DNA of 14,577 bases. Origin: an uncultured Opitutia bacterium (GTDB lineage: Bacteria > Verrucomicrobiota > Verrucomicrobiia > Opitutales > Opitutaceae). Position 1 is the first letter of the stretch, and each line of letters starts with the position of its first letter. The DNA is taken from contig CAJAFD010000173.1 of assembly GCA_903938935.1 (NCBI GenBank), positions 1 to 14,577 on the forward strand, read 5' to 3'. The position numbers were made by a program, and so were the translations under genes. Below are positions 1-6,498 of this stretch, one piece after another. Below the pieces are notes generated by a model. The model made no database searches. It was not told where the DNA came from and saw only the letters and a program-made list of their open reading frames with translations.

Positions 1-798
1 AGTGGGGTGCATGGCGTACTGGCGCTCGGTAGCACCGGCGAATTTATTCGAATGAACCTGACGCAGCGTCAGGAGGTGCTCGAGTCCGTGGCCGAGCACG
101 CGGGTTCGCTCCAAGTTATCGCCAATATTTCCAGCATCCGACTCGATGAAGTGATCGCCCTCGGTAAGGTTGCGCGTCGACTCCGCTTGCCCGGAGTTGC
201 CATGATGCCGCCGACGTTTTTCCCTGTCTCGCAGGCTGATATGCTGGAGTTTTTTCTGCGTGCCGCCGAAGGCGTGCAACTTCCTGTTTATTTATACAAT
301 TTTCCTGAGCTTACCTCGAACCGCATTGGCCTCGAACTCATCACCCAGTTCGCCAAGCGCGCGCCGATGGCGGGCATCAAGCAGAGCGGCGGTGAGTTTG
401 CCTACCACAAAGAATTAATCGCGCTCGGTCGCGCGAAAAACTTCTCCGTCTTCTCCGGCGCAGATACTCGCTTGCCCGAGGTGTTTGCCCTCGGGGCGGA
501 TGGTTGCATTGGCGGTTTGGTGAATTTTGCACCCGAATATATGGTGGCTATTTATGAAGCTTGCCGCACGGGCCGACCTGAAGTGTGTAAGCTCGAAGCT
601 GCGCGGATGCGTGAGATCGGTCCGGTGGTCGATCGTTTGTTGTTTCCCTTGAGTGTCGCGACGGGACTCGAAGCTCGCGGTTTTGAGCCTGGCTCACCCA
701 AAACCGTGGTCTCGCCGGCATCGGCCAAGATTTACCGCGGCATTGTCGCTGAATTCAGGCGTAAATTTAAAGCCTGGGGTCTGTCGGTGCAGGGCTAG
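1..798 (+). CDS. DapA/NanA (DHDPS)-family lyase/aldolase, 5' end outside window
   Basis: Class I (Schiff-base) pyruvate-type aldolase or dehydratase of the dihydrodipicolinate synthase/N-acetylneuraminate lyase superfamily, expected to be a cytoplasmic TIM barrel. The frame is open to the window edge. The first motif seen, GSTGEF, normally lies about 35-40 residues from the start, so roughly 30 N-terminal residues are missing. Counting from the in-frame GTG at 7, the motif is residues 8-13, the conserved Tyr is Y97 in YLYNFP and the Schiff-base Lys is K125 in GIKQSGG. Later comes the GADGCIGG loop (about 163-170). GSTGE and KQS recall NanA, but the NanA YDE motif that contacts the sialic-acid glycerol tail is replaced by GADTR (151-155), so a classical sialate lyase is doubtful. 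Other members cleave 2-keto-3-deoxy sugar acids. The gene sits 31 nt upstream of the likely DUF3748 start, as in an operon with the propeller genes. The family is sure; the substrate is not. Confidence 0.9.
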   Translation, partial: SGVHGVLALGSTGEFIRMNLTQRQEVLESVAEHAGSLQVIANISSIRLDEVIALGKVARRLRLPGVAMMPPTFFPVSQADMLEFFLRAAEGVQLPVYLYNFPELTSNRIGLELITQFAKRAPMAGIKQSGGEFAYHKELIALGRAKNFSVFSGADTRLPEVFALGADGCIGGLVNFAPEYMVAIYEACRTGRPEVCKLEAARMREIGPVVDRLLFPLSVATGLEARGFEPGSPKTVVSPASAKIYRGIVAEFRRKFKAWGLSVQG

Positions 799-829
799 CG
801 CCCCGGTCGTAACATCGGGTCTTTTTTCC

Positions 830-2254
830 GTGGCTTTTCGCTCCTTCCGCGCTCTTTGCCATTTAAGGCTCCTGAGATTGTTGGTCTGCACAAGCGGCAT
901 TTCCCCGATTCTATCTTTTGCCACGAACGCGCACCCCAGTACCGAGCGACAGCTTACGTTTGCCCCGCAGAATCACAATCTCGACAACAACGATAACTTT
1001 TCGCCCGACAATCAGTGGTTGGCCTTTGATCCGCGCGAAGACGACACCGCCATAGCGGGTAACGCCGTGATCGCTCGCGTCTCCGTCGCCACGGGTAAAG
1101 TGCAGGAACTGTATCGTGAGCCGCGCGCGCAGCCCTGGGGCCCGGGCGTAGGTGCGGCCAACGTCAATCCAGTCGATGGGAGCGTGGCTTTTATTCGTGG
1201 TCTTAATAACGCCACCGCCGAGCGACCCTATGCGATGTGGCGTCGGGTTGGCGCTTATGTGAAGGCAGACTCGCCCGGCACACTGAGCTTTCTCGATGCT
1301 CGCGATGTGATTGCGCCGTTTACGCCGGGAGCATTGCGCGGCGGGACTCATCGCCACGAATGGAGCGCCGATGGCCGCTGGATGGGTTTCACGTATAATG
1401 ACGCGCTCTTGGCGGCGCGTGAAGAAAGCACCGGCGAGAAAGTGAATCTCCGCACGATCGGCGTCGCTACGCGCCTCGATCGAGGGAGGGTGCGCGTGCC
1501 GCCCGGTCCCGAAAACAACGAGGGCGAAATGTTCGCCGCTATCGTGGTGCGCGTGGTTTCGTCGCCGCTTCCTGGATCCGATGAAATCAGTCGCGCGTTT
1601 GAAGATGCTTGGGTGGGTCGTGAAGGTTATCGCCGGGCTAATGGTAGTTGGCAGCGCCGCGCGCGGGCCTTTCTGGGTAACGTGCGCACAAGTGAGGGTC
1701 GCGAACTTACGGAGGTTTTTCTCGTGGATATCCCGGAGCGTATTGACGTACCGGGCCCCACCGGCCCGCTCGAAGGCACAGTCGCTTCGATGCCCCAGCC
1801 ACCGCTGGGCGCGGAGCAACGGCGTTTGACGTTTACCGCTACGCGGAAGTTTCCCGGCGTGGTGCTCGAGCCGCGTCATTGGTTGCGCTCTTCGCCGGAT
1901 GGTACGCGCATCGTGTTTTTAGCGAAAGATGATGCGGGTGTGGTGCAGGCCTATTTCATCGCGCCCCAGGGCGGCGCGATTACGCAGATCACTCAAGGCC
2001 GGAATCCCGTGCAAAGTTGTGTGCGATGGAGCCCTGATGGGGCTTCGATTGTTTATGTGAGCGGCCAAGCGGTGATGGTCTGCGACGCTCGGCCCGCATC
2101 AAAGACGTTTGGCGCGGCGCGGGCTTTGACGCAGCCCACTCAGCAATTACCCGAAAACGTCATATGGTCGCACGATGGCCGCACGATTGCTTTTAATCGT
2201 CGCGTGCTCACAGCCGGTCTTTGGCGGCAACAGATTTTCCTCGTCCAACCCTGA
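830..2254 (+). CDS. Exported DUF3748 (YidR-like) TolB-type beta-propeller protein
   Basis: Recognised from memory as the DUF3748 family (E. coli YidR is a member), which has no established biochemical function. After an N-terminal hydrophobic stretch comes the family opening QLTF, NHNLDNNDNFSPD and WLAFDPRE. PD40/TolB-like blade motifs follow: WSADGRWMGF, SSPDGTRIVF, WSPDGASIVYV and WSHDGRTIAF. These point to a six- or seven-bladed propeller of about 474 residues. No in-frame ATG lies near the 5' end. I chose GTG 830, just after the aldolase stop, which leaves a signal-peptide-like segment (LLRLLVCTSGISPILSFA) ahead of ATNA-HPS. TTG 878, with AAGG at 865-868, is an alternative giving a shorter signal peptide. 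The open frame runs back to 653 inside the aldolase, but that part reads as non-protein-like Arg-rich sequence. It lies 48 nt before the BNR gene, so co-expression and joint periplasmic or extracellular action are likely. Confidence 0.82.
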   Translation: MAFRSFRALCHLRLLRLLVCTSGISPILSFATNAHPSTERQLTFAPQNHNLDNNDNFSPDNQWLAFDPREDDTAIAGNAVIARVSVATGKVQELYREPRAQPWGPGVGAANVNPVDGSVAFIRGLNNATAERPYAMWRRVGAYVKADSPGTLSFLDARDVIAPFTPGALRGGTHRHEWSADGRWMGFTYNDALLAAREESTGEKVNLRTIGVATRLDRGRVRVPPGPENNEGEMFAAIVVRVVSSPLPGSDEISRAFEDAWVGREGYRRANGSWQRRARAFLGNVRTSEGRELTEVFLVDIPERIDVPGPTGPLEGTVASMPQPPLGAEQRRLTFTATRKFPGVVLEPRHWLRSSPDGTRIVFLAKDDAGVVQAYFIAPQGGAITQITQGRNPVQSCVRWSPDGASIVYVSGQAVMVCDARPASKTFGAARALTQPTQQLPENVIWSHDGRTIAFNRRVLTAGLWRQQIFLVQP

Positions 2255-2302
2255 CGCACGGACTCGCGCATTTCAGCCCGTTTATCACCCCACTAGTTCC
2301 CC

Positions 2303-3430
2303 ATGAAAATACCCTATTCGTTATTCGCTCTCAGTCTCATATTGGCGGGCGTGTCGCGCTCAGCTTACGCCGCTCCGGCCCATCCTGCGGTGGTGCGCGC
2401 GGAATTTATTCACGAGCCCACCGCTTATCCTGAATGTCATGCTTCAACCATCGTCGAGACGGCCGCGGGCGGGCTATTAGCGGCGTGGTTTGGCGGCACG
2501 GCGGAATCCAATCCCGACGTGTGCATCTACGTTTCGCGTTATGAAAATGGCCGTTGGACCTTGGGCGAGAAAGTCGCTGACGGCGTGCAGCATGACAAAA
2601 AACGTTACCCATGCTGGAACCCGGTGTTGTTCCAACTTCGCGATGGGCCGCTTCAGCTTTATTACAAAGTTGGCCCGCGGCCCGAGACATGGTGGGGCAT
2701 GGTCATGACTTCGCTGGATGGCGGACGCACTTGGGATCAGCCGCGGCGTCTGCCGGAAGATGTGCTCGGGCCCATCAAAAATAAACCTGTCCAATTAGCC
2801 GACGGCACATTGATTTCAGGCTCGAGCACGGAGGATCGGGCGTCGCGTCGCTGGGATGTTCATGTAGAGCGCTCAACCGACCTTGGGCGCACGTGGCAAA
2901 TAATCGGCCCCCTGCCGTCCGACGGTAAGTTCAACTCGATCCAACCCAGCGTCCTGACGCACGCCGATGGTCGCTTGCAGCTGCTCTGTCGCAGCAAAGA
3001 AAAAACTCTCACCACCAGTTGGTCGAGTGACCAAGGTCGCTCCTGGAGCCCCTTGGTATCGTCGGGACTTTTTAATCCCAATTCTGGCAGCGACGCGGTG
3101 ACGCTCGCCGATGGTCATCAACTCCTGGTTTATAATTTGCGGGAGCGAGCCGGTGGTGCACCGACTAATGCTAAAGCCAATGCCCTCGGTGGCGCCCAGC
3201 CCAACATTGATGACGCGAATGAAGACTGGGGCGTACGCTGGCCCTTGAATGTCTCGCTGTCAGCTGACGGCGTGAAATGGGATATGCGTGTCACCTTAGA
3301 GGACCAGCCACTCAAGCACGGTTATGCTTATCCGGCCGTGATTCAGACTCGAGATGGTTTGGTTCACATCACCTACACGTGGAACCGAGTGAAAATTAAA
3401 CACGTTATCATCGACCCTAAAAAATTGTGA
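2303..3430 (+). CDS. Exported BNR/Asp-box sialidase-like protein (COG4692 type)
   Basis: A 375-residue predicted secreted protein of the 'predicted neuraminidase' BNR-repeat group, a six-bladed propeller fold. The signal peptide is MKIPYSLFALSLILAG, with cleavage likely after SRSAYA (residue 23). Three good Asp boxes (S-x-D-x-G-x-T/S-W) are at residues 137-144, 191-198 and 241-248, with a degenerate one (SADGVKW) near 320-326. Family signatures HAST, AAWFGGTAE and NPDV lie near 46-73, and YPAVIQ with VHITYTW near 343-360. The FRIP/YRIP arginine motif that opens true GH33 sialidases is not present, so hydrolysis of sialic acid is unproven. The group may act on other acidic or deoxy-sugar glycans. 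Residues 283-308 form an Ala/Asn/Gly-rich insert that looks like a surface loop. The neighbouring aldolase and permease suggest that its product is imported and split in the cytoplasm. Confidence 0.88.
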   Translation: MKIPYSLFALSLILAGVSRSAYAAPAHPAVVRAEFIHEPTAYPECHASTIVETAAGGLLAAWFGGTAESNPDVCIYVSRYENGRWTLGEKVADGVQHDKKRYPCWNPVLFQLRDGPLQLYYKVGPRPETWWGMVMTSLDGGRTWDQPRRLPEDVLGPIKNKPVQLADGTLISGSSTEDRASRRWDVHVERSTDLGRTWQIIGPLPSDGKFNSIQPSVLTHADGRLQLLCRSKEKTLTTSWSSDQGRSWSPLVSSGLFNPNSGSDAVTLADGHQLLVYNLRERAGGAPTNAKANALGGAQPNIDDANEDWGVRWPLNVSLSADGVKWDMRVTLEDQPLKHGYAYPAVIQTRDGLVHITYTWNRVKIKHVIIDPKKL

Positions 3431-3467
3431 GCGATCCGAGCTCGAGTACCCGCTTCTACAGTTTGCT

Positions 3468-3494
3468 ACCACGAATCGGGTCGGTGGTCTTTTT
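3468..3494 (+). terminator. Weak intrinsic-terminator-like hairpin after the BNR gene
   Basis: ACCAC at 3468-3472 pairs with GTGGT at 3484-3488 across an 11-nt loop. A C and five T residues (3490-3494) follow directly. Two more pairs (GA with TC) can form inside if one G bulges. It is the only stem plus T-run in the 131-bp gap between the BNR gene and the MFS gene, so it may end the aldolase-DUF3748-BNR transcript or attenuate read-through. The stem is short, so confidence is modest. The rest of the gap (3431-3561) shows no convincing promoter. Confidence 0.4.
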
Positions 3495-3561
3495 CGTGCA
3501 CCATATAGTTGAGCTCGCCCCTGTGAACACCCCGTGAAACATACCTTTACCCCATGCTCCC

Positions 3562-4800
3562 ATGAACCCTGCACCTAACGCTCTTCGCTACGCTTGGTTT
3601 ATCGTCGCGCTCTTATTTCCCGTCGCGCTGCTCAATTATCTCGATCGTCAGATGATGGCCACGATGAAGGCCTCGATGGTGCTCGATATACCAAGCATCG
3701 CCAATCGCGCCGACTGGGGATTGGTGCTCGGTTGTTTCAAATGGACTTATGCCATCCTCAGTCCGTTTGGCGGCTACATTGCTGATCGTTTCAGTAAACG
3801 CTACGTGATCGGGGCGAGTCTCTTCGTGTGGTCGTTGGTCACCTGGTGGACGGGACACACGACAACATTCAATGAATTGATCGCGGCGCGCGCGTTGATG
3901 GGCCTCAGCGAAGCATTTTATATCCCGGCCGCATTGGCGTTGATTTCGGAATATCATTTGGGCCCCACGCGTTCGCGGGCCGTGGGAGTGCATCAGACCG
4001 GTATTTATGTCGGGCAGATTCTCGGCGGGTTTGCCGGCTATATGGCGGATTCGCCCGATCACGGCTGGCGCTGGATGTTTACGACCTGCGGTATGATCGG
4101 GGTGATTTACGCGATTCCGTTGCTTGCGGCGTTGCGCGATCCGGTGCGGATCACGTCGCCGGCCGAGACGGCGGCGAGCGGTAAACCGGCCGCGTGGCGT
4201 GAATTGCTGGGTAACCGAAATTTTATTTTGCTCGTGCTTTATTTTACGTTGCCGGCAATCGCGGGCTGGGTCGTGCGCGATTGGATGCCGGAAATCTTGC
4301 GTGAGAAATTCTCCCTTGGCCAAGGCAAGGCGGGTGTGAGCGCGATTTTATATGTGCAGATCGCCTCGATCATCGGCGTGTTGATCGGCGGGACGCTAGC
4401 CGACCGCTGGATGAAGAGCACAAATCGCGGACGCATTTTCACGAGTGCGATCGGCATGGCGTTATTTCTGCCGGCACTTTTTGGCGTGGGTAATGCGCCC
4501 ACGCTCACCCTCGCCATCGTGGGGCTCATCATCTTTGGCCTCGGCTGGGGATTTTTCGACTGCAACAACATGCCGATTCTTTGCCAGATTGTGCGGCCCG
4601 AATGTCGGGCCACAGGCTACGGCATCATGAATCTTGTGAGTATTAGTTGCGGCGGTTTCGGCGACTGGGCTTTTGGCGCACTGCGCGACCGCCACGTTCC
4701 CCTGAATGTGATTTTCGGTGCCTTTGCCGGGGTGGCTTTATTGTCGATTTTTATCGTATTGATGATCAAGCCCGCGCGAACGGACCCGGCGGCGACGTGA
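3562..4800 (+). CDS. MFS permease, probable sugar or sugar-acid importer
   Basis: A 412-residue major facilitator protein of the inner membrane with about 12 hydrophobic segments. TM1 ends in NYLDRQ (residues 25-30), a form typical of anion/cation-symporter-type MFS members. The loop between TM2 and TM3 carries the MFS signature GGYIADRFSKR (70-80, with D75 and R76). The C-terminal half has NNMPILCQIV followed by RATGYG, a pattern I associate with permeases found beside glycan-processing genes. The Pro- and Ala-rich C-terminus (residues 405-412) is short. The gene begins at ATG 3562; the ATG at 3554 is out of frame and no clear Shine-Dalgarno is visible. The kinase gene starts 30 nt after its stop, so they are likely co-transcribed. 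Its substrate is presumably the sugar released by the exported proteins or fed to the aldolase or kinase, but the sequence alone does not identify it. Confidence 0.9.
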   Translation: MNPAPNALRYAWFIVALLFPVALLNYLDRQMMATMKASMVLDIPSIANRADWGLVLGCFKWTYAILSPFGGYIADRFSKRYVIGASLFVWSLVTWWTGHTTTFNELIAARALMGLSEAFYIPAALALISEYHLGPTRSRAVGVHQTGIYVGQILGGFAGYMADSPDHGWRWMFTTCGMIGVIYAIPLLAALRDPVRITSPAETAASGKPAAWRELLGNRNFILLVLYFTLPAIAGWVVRDWMPEILREKFSLGQGKAGVSAILYVQIASIIGVLIGGTLADRWMKSTNRGRIFTSAIGMALFLPALFGVGNAPTLTLAIVGLIIFGLGWGFFDCNNMPILCQIVRPECRATGYGIMNLVSISCGGFGDWAFGALRDRHVPLNVIFGAFAGVALLSIFIVLMIKPARTDPAAT

Positions 4801-4813
4801 GGCTAGCATGCGC

Positions 4814-4820
4814 AGGGTGA
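4814..4820 (+). promoter_or_regulatory. Ribosome binding site of the pentulose kinase
   Basis: AGGGTGA lies 10 nt upstream of ATG 4831, followed by a T-rich spacer. It is the clearest Shine-Dalgarno-like element in the window; most other starts here lack one. It supports 4831 as the start. Confidence 0.55.
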
Positions 4821-4830
4821 TTTTTTCTTT

Positions 4831-6486
4831 ATGAATTATTATCTGGGAATCGATGTCGGCACGGGCAGTGCCCGCGCGGGGATTTTTGATGCGCGTGGAC
4901 GTAGGGCGGGCTCGGCTTCATTTCCGATTAAGCTCTGGCACCCGGCGCCCGATCACGTGGAGCAATCGAGTGAAGATATCTGGCGCGCTTGCGTACGGGC
5001 GACCCGTGCGGCTTTGCGCGGCGCGGGTCTCAAGGCGGCCGCGATCAAGGGCATCGGTTTCGATGCCACCTGTTCGCTCGTCGCGCTTGATGCCGAAGAC
5101 CGTCCGGTGACGGTGAGCACGACGGGGCGGGCCGAGCAAAATGTCGTGGTCTGGATGGATCATCGCGCGCTCGAGCAGACGGAGCGGATCAACCGCACCG
5201 GCCACGCGGTGCTGCGCTACGTGGGCGGAGTCATTTCCCCCGAGATGGAAATGCCGAAACTGCTTTGGTTGAAAGAGCATTTGCCCGCGAGCTGGCAGCG
5301 GACGGCGCGGTTTTTCGATCTGCCCGATTTTCTCACCTACCGCGCGACCGGGGACGAGACCCGCTCGCTTTGTAGCACGGTCTGTAAGTGGACCTACCTC
5401 GGCCAACGTGGTGGGGACGGCGCCGGATGGAGCCGCGAATTTTTCCAGCAGATCGGTCTCGGGGATTTGGCCGCCGAGAACTTCCGGCGTATCGGCCAAA
5501 CGATCCGCCCGATGGGCACTCCGTTGGGCGGTGGGCTGACTGCGCGCGCGGCCAAGGAACTCGGTCTGATCGCGGGCACGCCCGTGGGCGGGTCGATCAT
5601 CGACGCCCATGCGGGCGGCTTGGGGATGTTGGGTGCGAAGCTGGGGGGCCGAGCACCGACGTCTGCGGCGCTCAACCGGCGCTTGGCGCTGATCGGCGGC
5701 ACTTCGTCCTGCCACATGGCGGTGTCGGCGCAGCCGCGTTTTATCCGCGGCATCTGGGGGCCGTATTTCTCAGCGATGATTCCTGGGCTCTGGCTGACCG
5801 AGGGCGGGCAGTCGGCCACGGGAGCGCTGATCGACCACGTGATCTTCAGTCACGCGGCGGCGGCGGGACTTAGGCTCGAAGCGAAGCGCTCGGGCCGGAC
5901 TATCTACGAATTACTGAACGCCCGGCTCGATACCTTAGCCGAGAGCGAGCGGGCACCGTTTCCCGCCGCGCTCACTCGCGAGTTACACATCTTGCCGGAC
6001 TTCCACGGCAACCGTTCGCCGCGCGCCGATCCCACGCTACGAGGTGTGATGAGCGGACTCACGCTCTCGGCCACGGCCGATGATCTGGCGCGGCGGTATC
6101 TGGCCGCGATCCAAGCAGTCGCCTACGGGACGCGGCACATCATCGAAGAAATGAATCGTCGAGGCTATGCGATCGACACCCTGCTCATCTGTGGCGGCGG
6201 CACGAAAAACCCGGTTTTTCTGCGCGAACACGCTGATATCACGGGCTGTCGGCTCGTGTTGCCCGCTGAGCCAGAAGCGGTGCTACTTGGGTCCGCCGTG
6301 TTGGGCGCAGTTGCGGGCGGCGAGCACGCCACGGTGCTCGGAGCCATGCAATCGATGAACGCAGCGGGTCGGATTATCGCACCGACGCGCGGGGCGGTGG
6401 CGCGTTTTCACGCCGCGAAGTATCGGGTGTTTCACCGCCTGCACGCGGATTTTCTGGCCGTGCGCAAGCTGATGGCCGCCGTCTAA
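4831..6486 (+). CDS. FGGY-family pentulose kinase, YDR109C/FGGY-type D-ribulokinase
   Basis: ATP-dependent cytoplasmic sugar kinase, 551 residues, a normal length for this subfamily. The N-terminal phosphate loop is DVGTGSAR (residues 8-15). Subfamily signatures are GIGFDATCSLV (74-84), VVWMDHRA (106-113), RYVGGVISPEMEMPKLLWLKE (within 129-149), FFDLPDFLTYRATG (161-174) and CKWTY (185-189). The likely catalytic base is D258 in IIDAHAGG. The C-terminal domain has CGGGTKNP (454-461) and AVLLGSAVLG (483-492). These match the yeast YDR109C/human FGGY group, shown to phosphorylate D-ribulose to D-ribulose 5-phosphate, rather than AraB, XylB or GlpK. The gene follows the MFS permease by 30 nt. It may use a pentulose made by the cluster or act in metabolite repair. 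Its stop is only 3 nt from the convergent GntP stop. Confidence 0.9.
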   Translation: MNYYLGIDVGTGSARAGIFDARGRRAGSASFPIKLWHPAPDHVEQSSEDIWRACVRATRAALRGAGLKAAAIKGIGFDATCSLVALDAEDRPVTVSTTGRAEQNVVVWMDHRALEQTERINRTGHAVLRYVGGVISPEMEMPKLLWLKEHLPASWQRTARFFDLPDFLTYRATGDETRSLCSTVCKWTYLGQRGGDGAGWSREFFQQIGLGDLAAENFRRIGQTIRPMGTPLGGGLTARAAKELGLIAGTPVGGSIIDAHAGGLGMLGAKLGGRAPTSAALNRRLALIGGTSSCHMAVSAQPRFIRGIWGPYFSAMIPGLWLTEGGQSATGALIDHVIFSHAAAAGLRLEAKRSGRTIYELLNARLDTLAESERAPFPAALTRELHILPDFHGNRSPRADPTLRGVMSGLTLSATADDLARRYLAAIQAVAYGTRHIIEEMNRRGYAIDTLLICGGGTKNPVFLREHADITGCRLVLPAEPEAVLLGSAVLGAVAGGEHATVLGAMQSMNAAGRIIAPTRGAVARFHAAKYRVFHRLHADFLAVRKLMAAV

Positions 6487-6498
6487 GCGCTAGCGGCC
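6474..6498. terminator. GC-rich hairpin spanning the two convergent stop codons
   Basis: GGCCGC (6474-6479) and GCGGCC (6493-6498) form a perfect 6-bp all-GC stem with a 13-nt loop that contains both stop codons and the palindrome CGCTAGCG (6488-6495). No T-run follows on either strand. It could slow polymerase at the meeting point of the two operons, but it may simply be chance in GC-rich DNA. Confidence 0.25.

Noticed and set aside
653..829. Upstream extension of the DUF3748 gene overlapping the aldolase by about 145 bp
   Set aside because: The extension is out of frame inside a conserved gene, is Arg/Ser/Pro-rich and would place the signal peptide about 70 residues from the start.
911..1879. 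322-codon minus-strand open frame opposite the DUF3748 gene
   Set aside because: Arg/His-rich translation without family features; the plus strand carries repeated propeller motifs.
3438..3517. Two copies of GAGCTCG in the BNR-MFS gap (3438-3444 and 3511-3517)
   Set aside because: A 7-mer repeated once in about 130 bp of this composition is close to chance, and the flanks do not match.
4918..5715. 265-codon minus-strand open frame opposite the kinase
   Set aside because: The FGGY signatures on the plus strand are unambiguous; this frame is Arg/Ala/Pro-rich noise.
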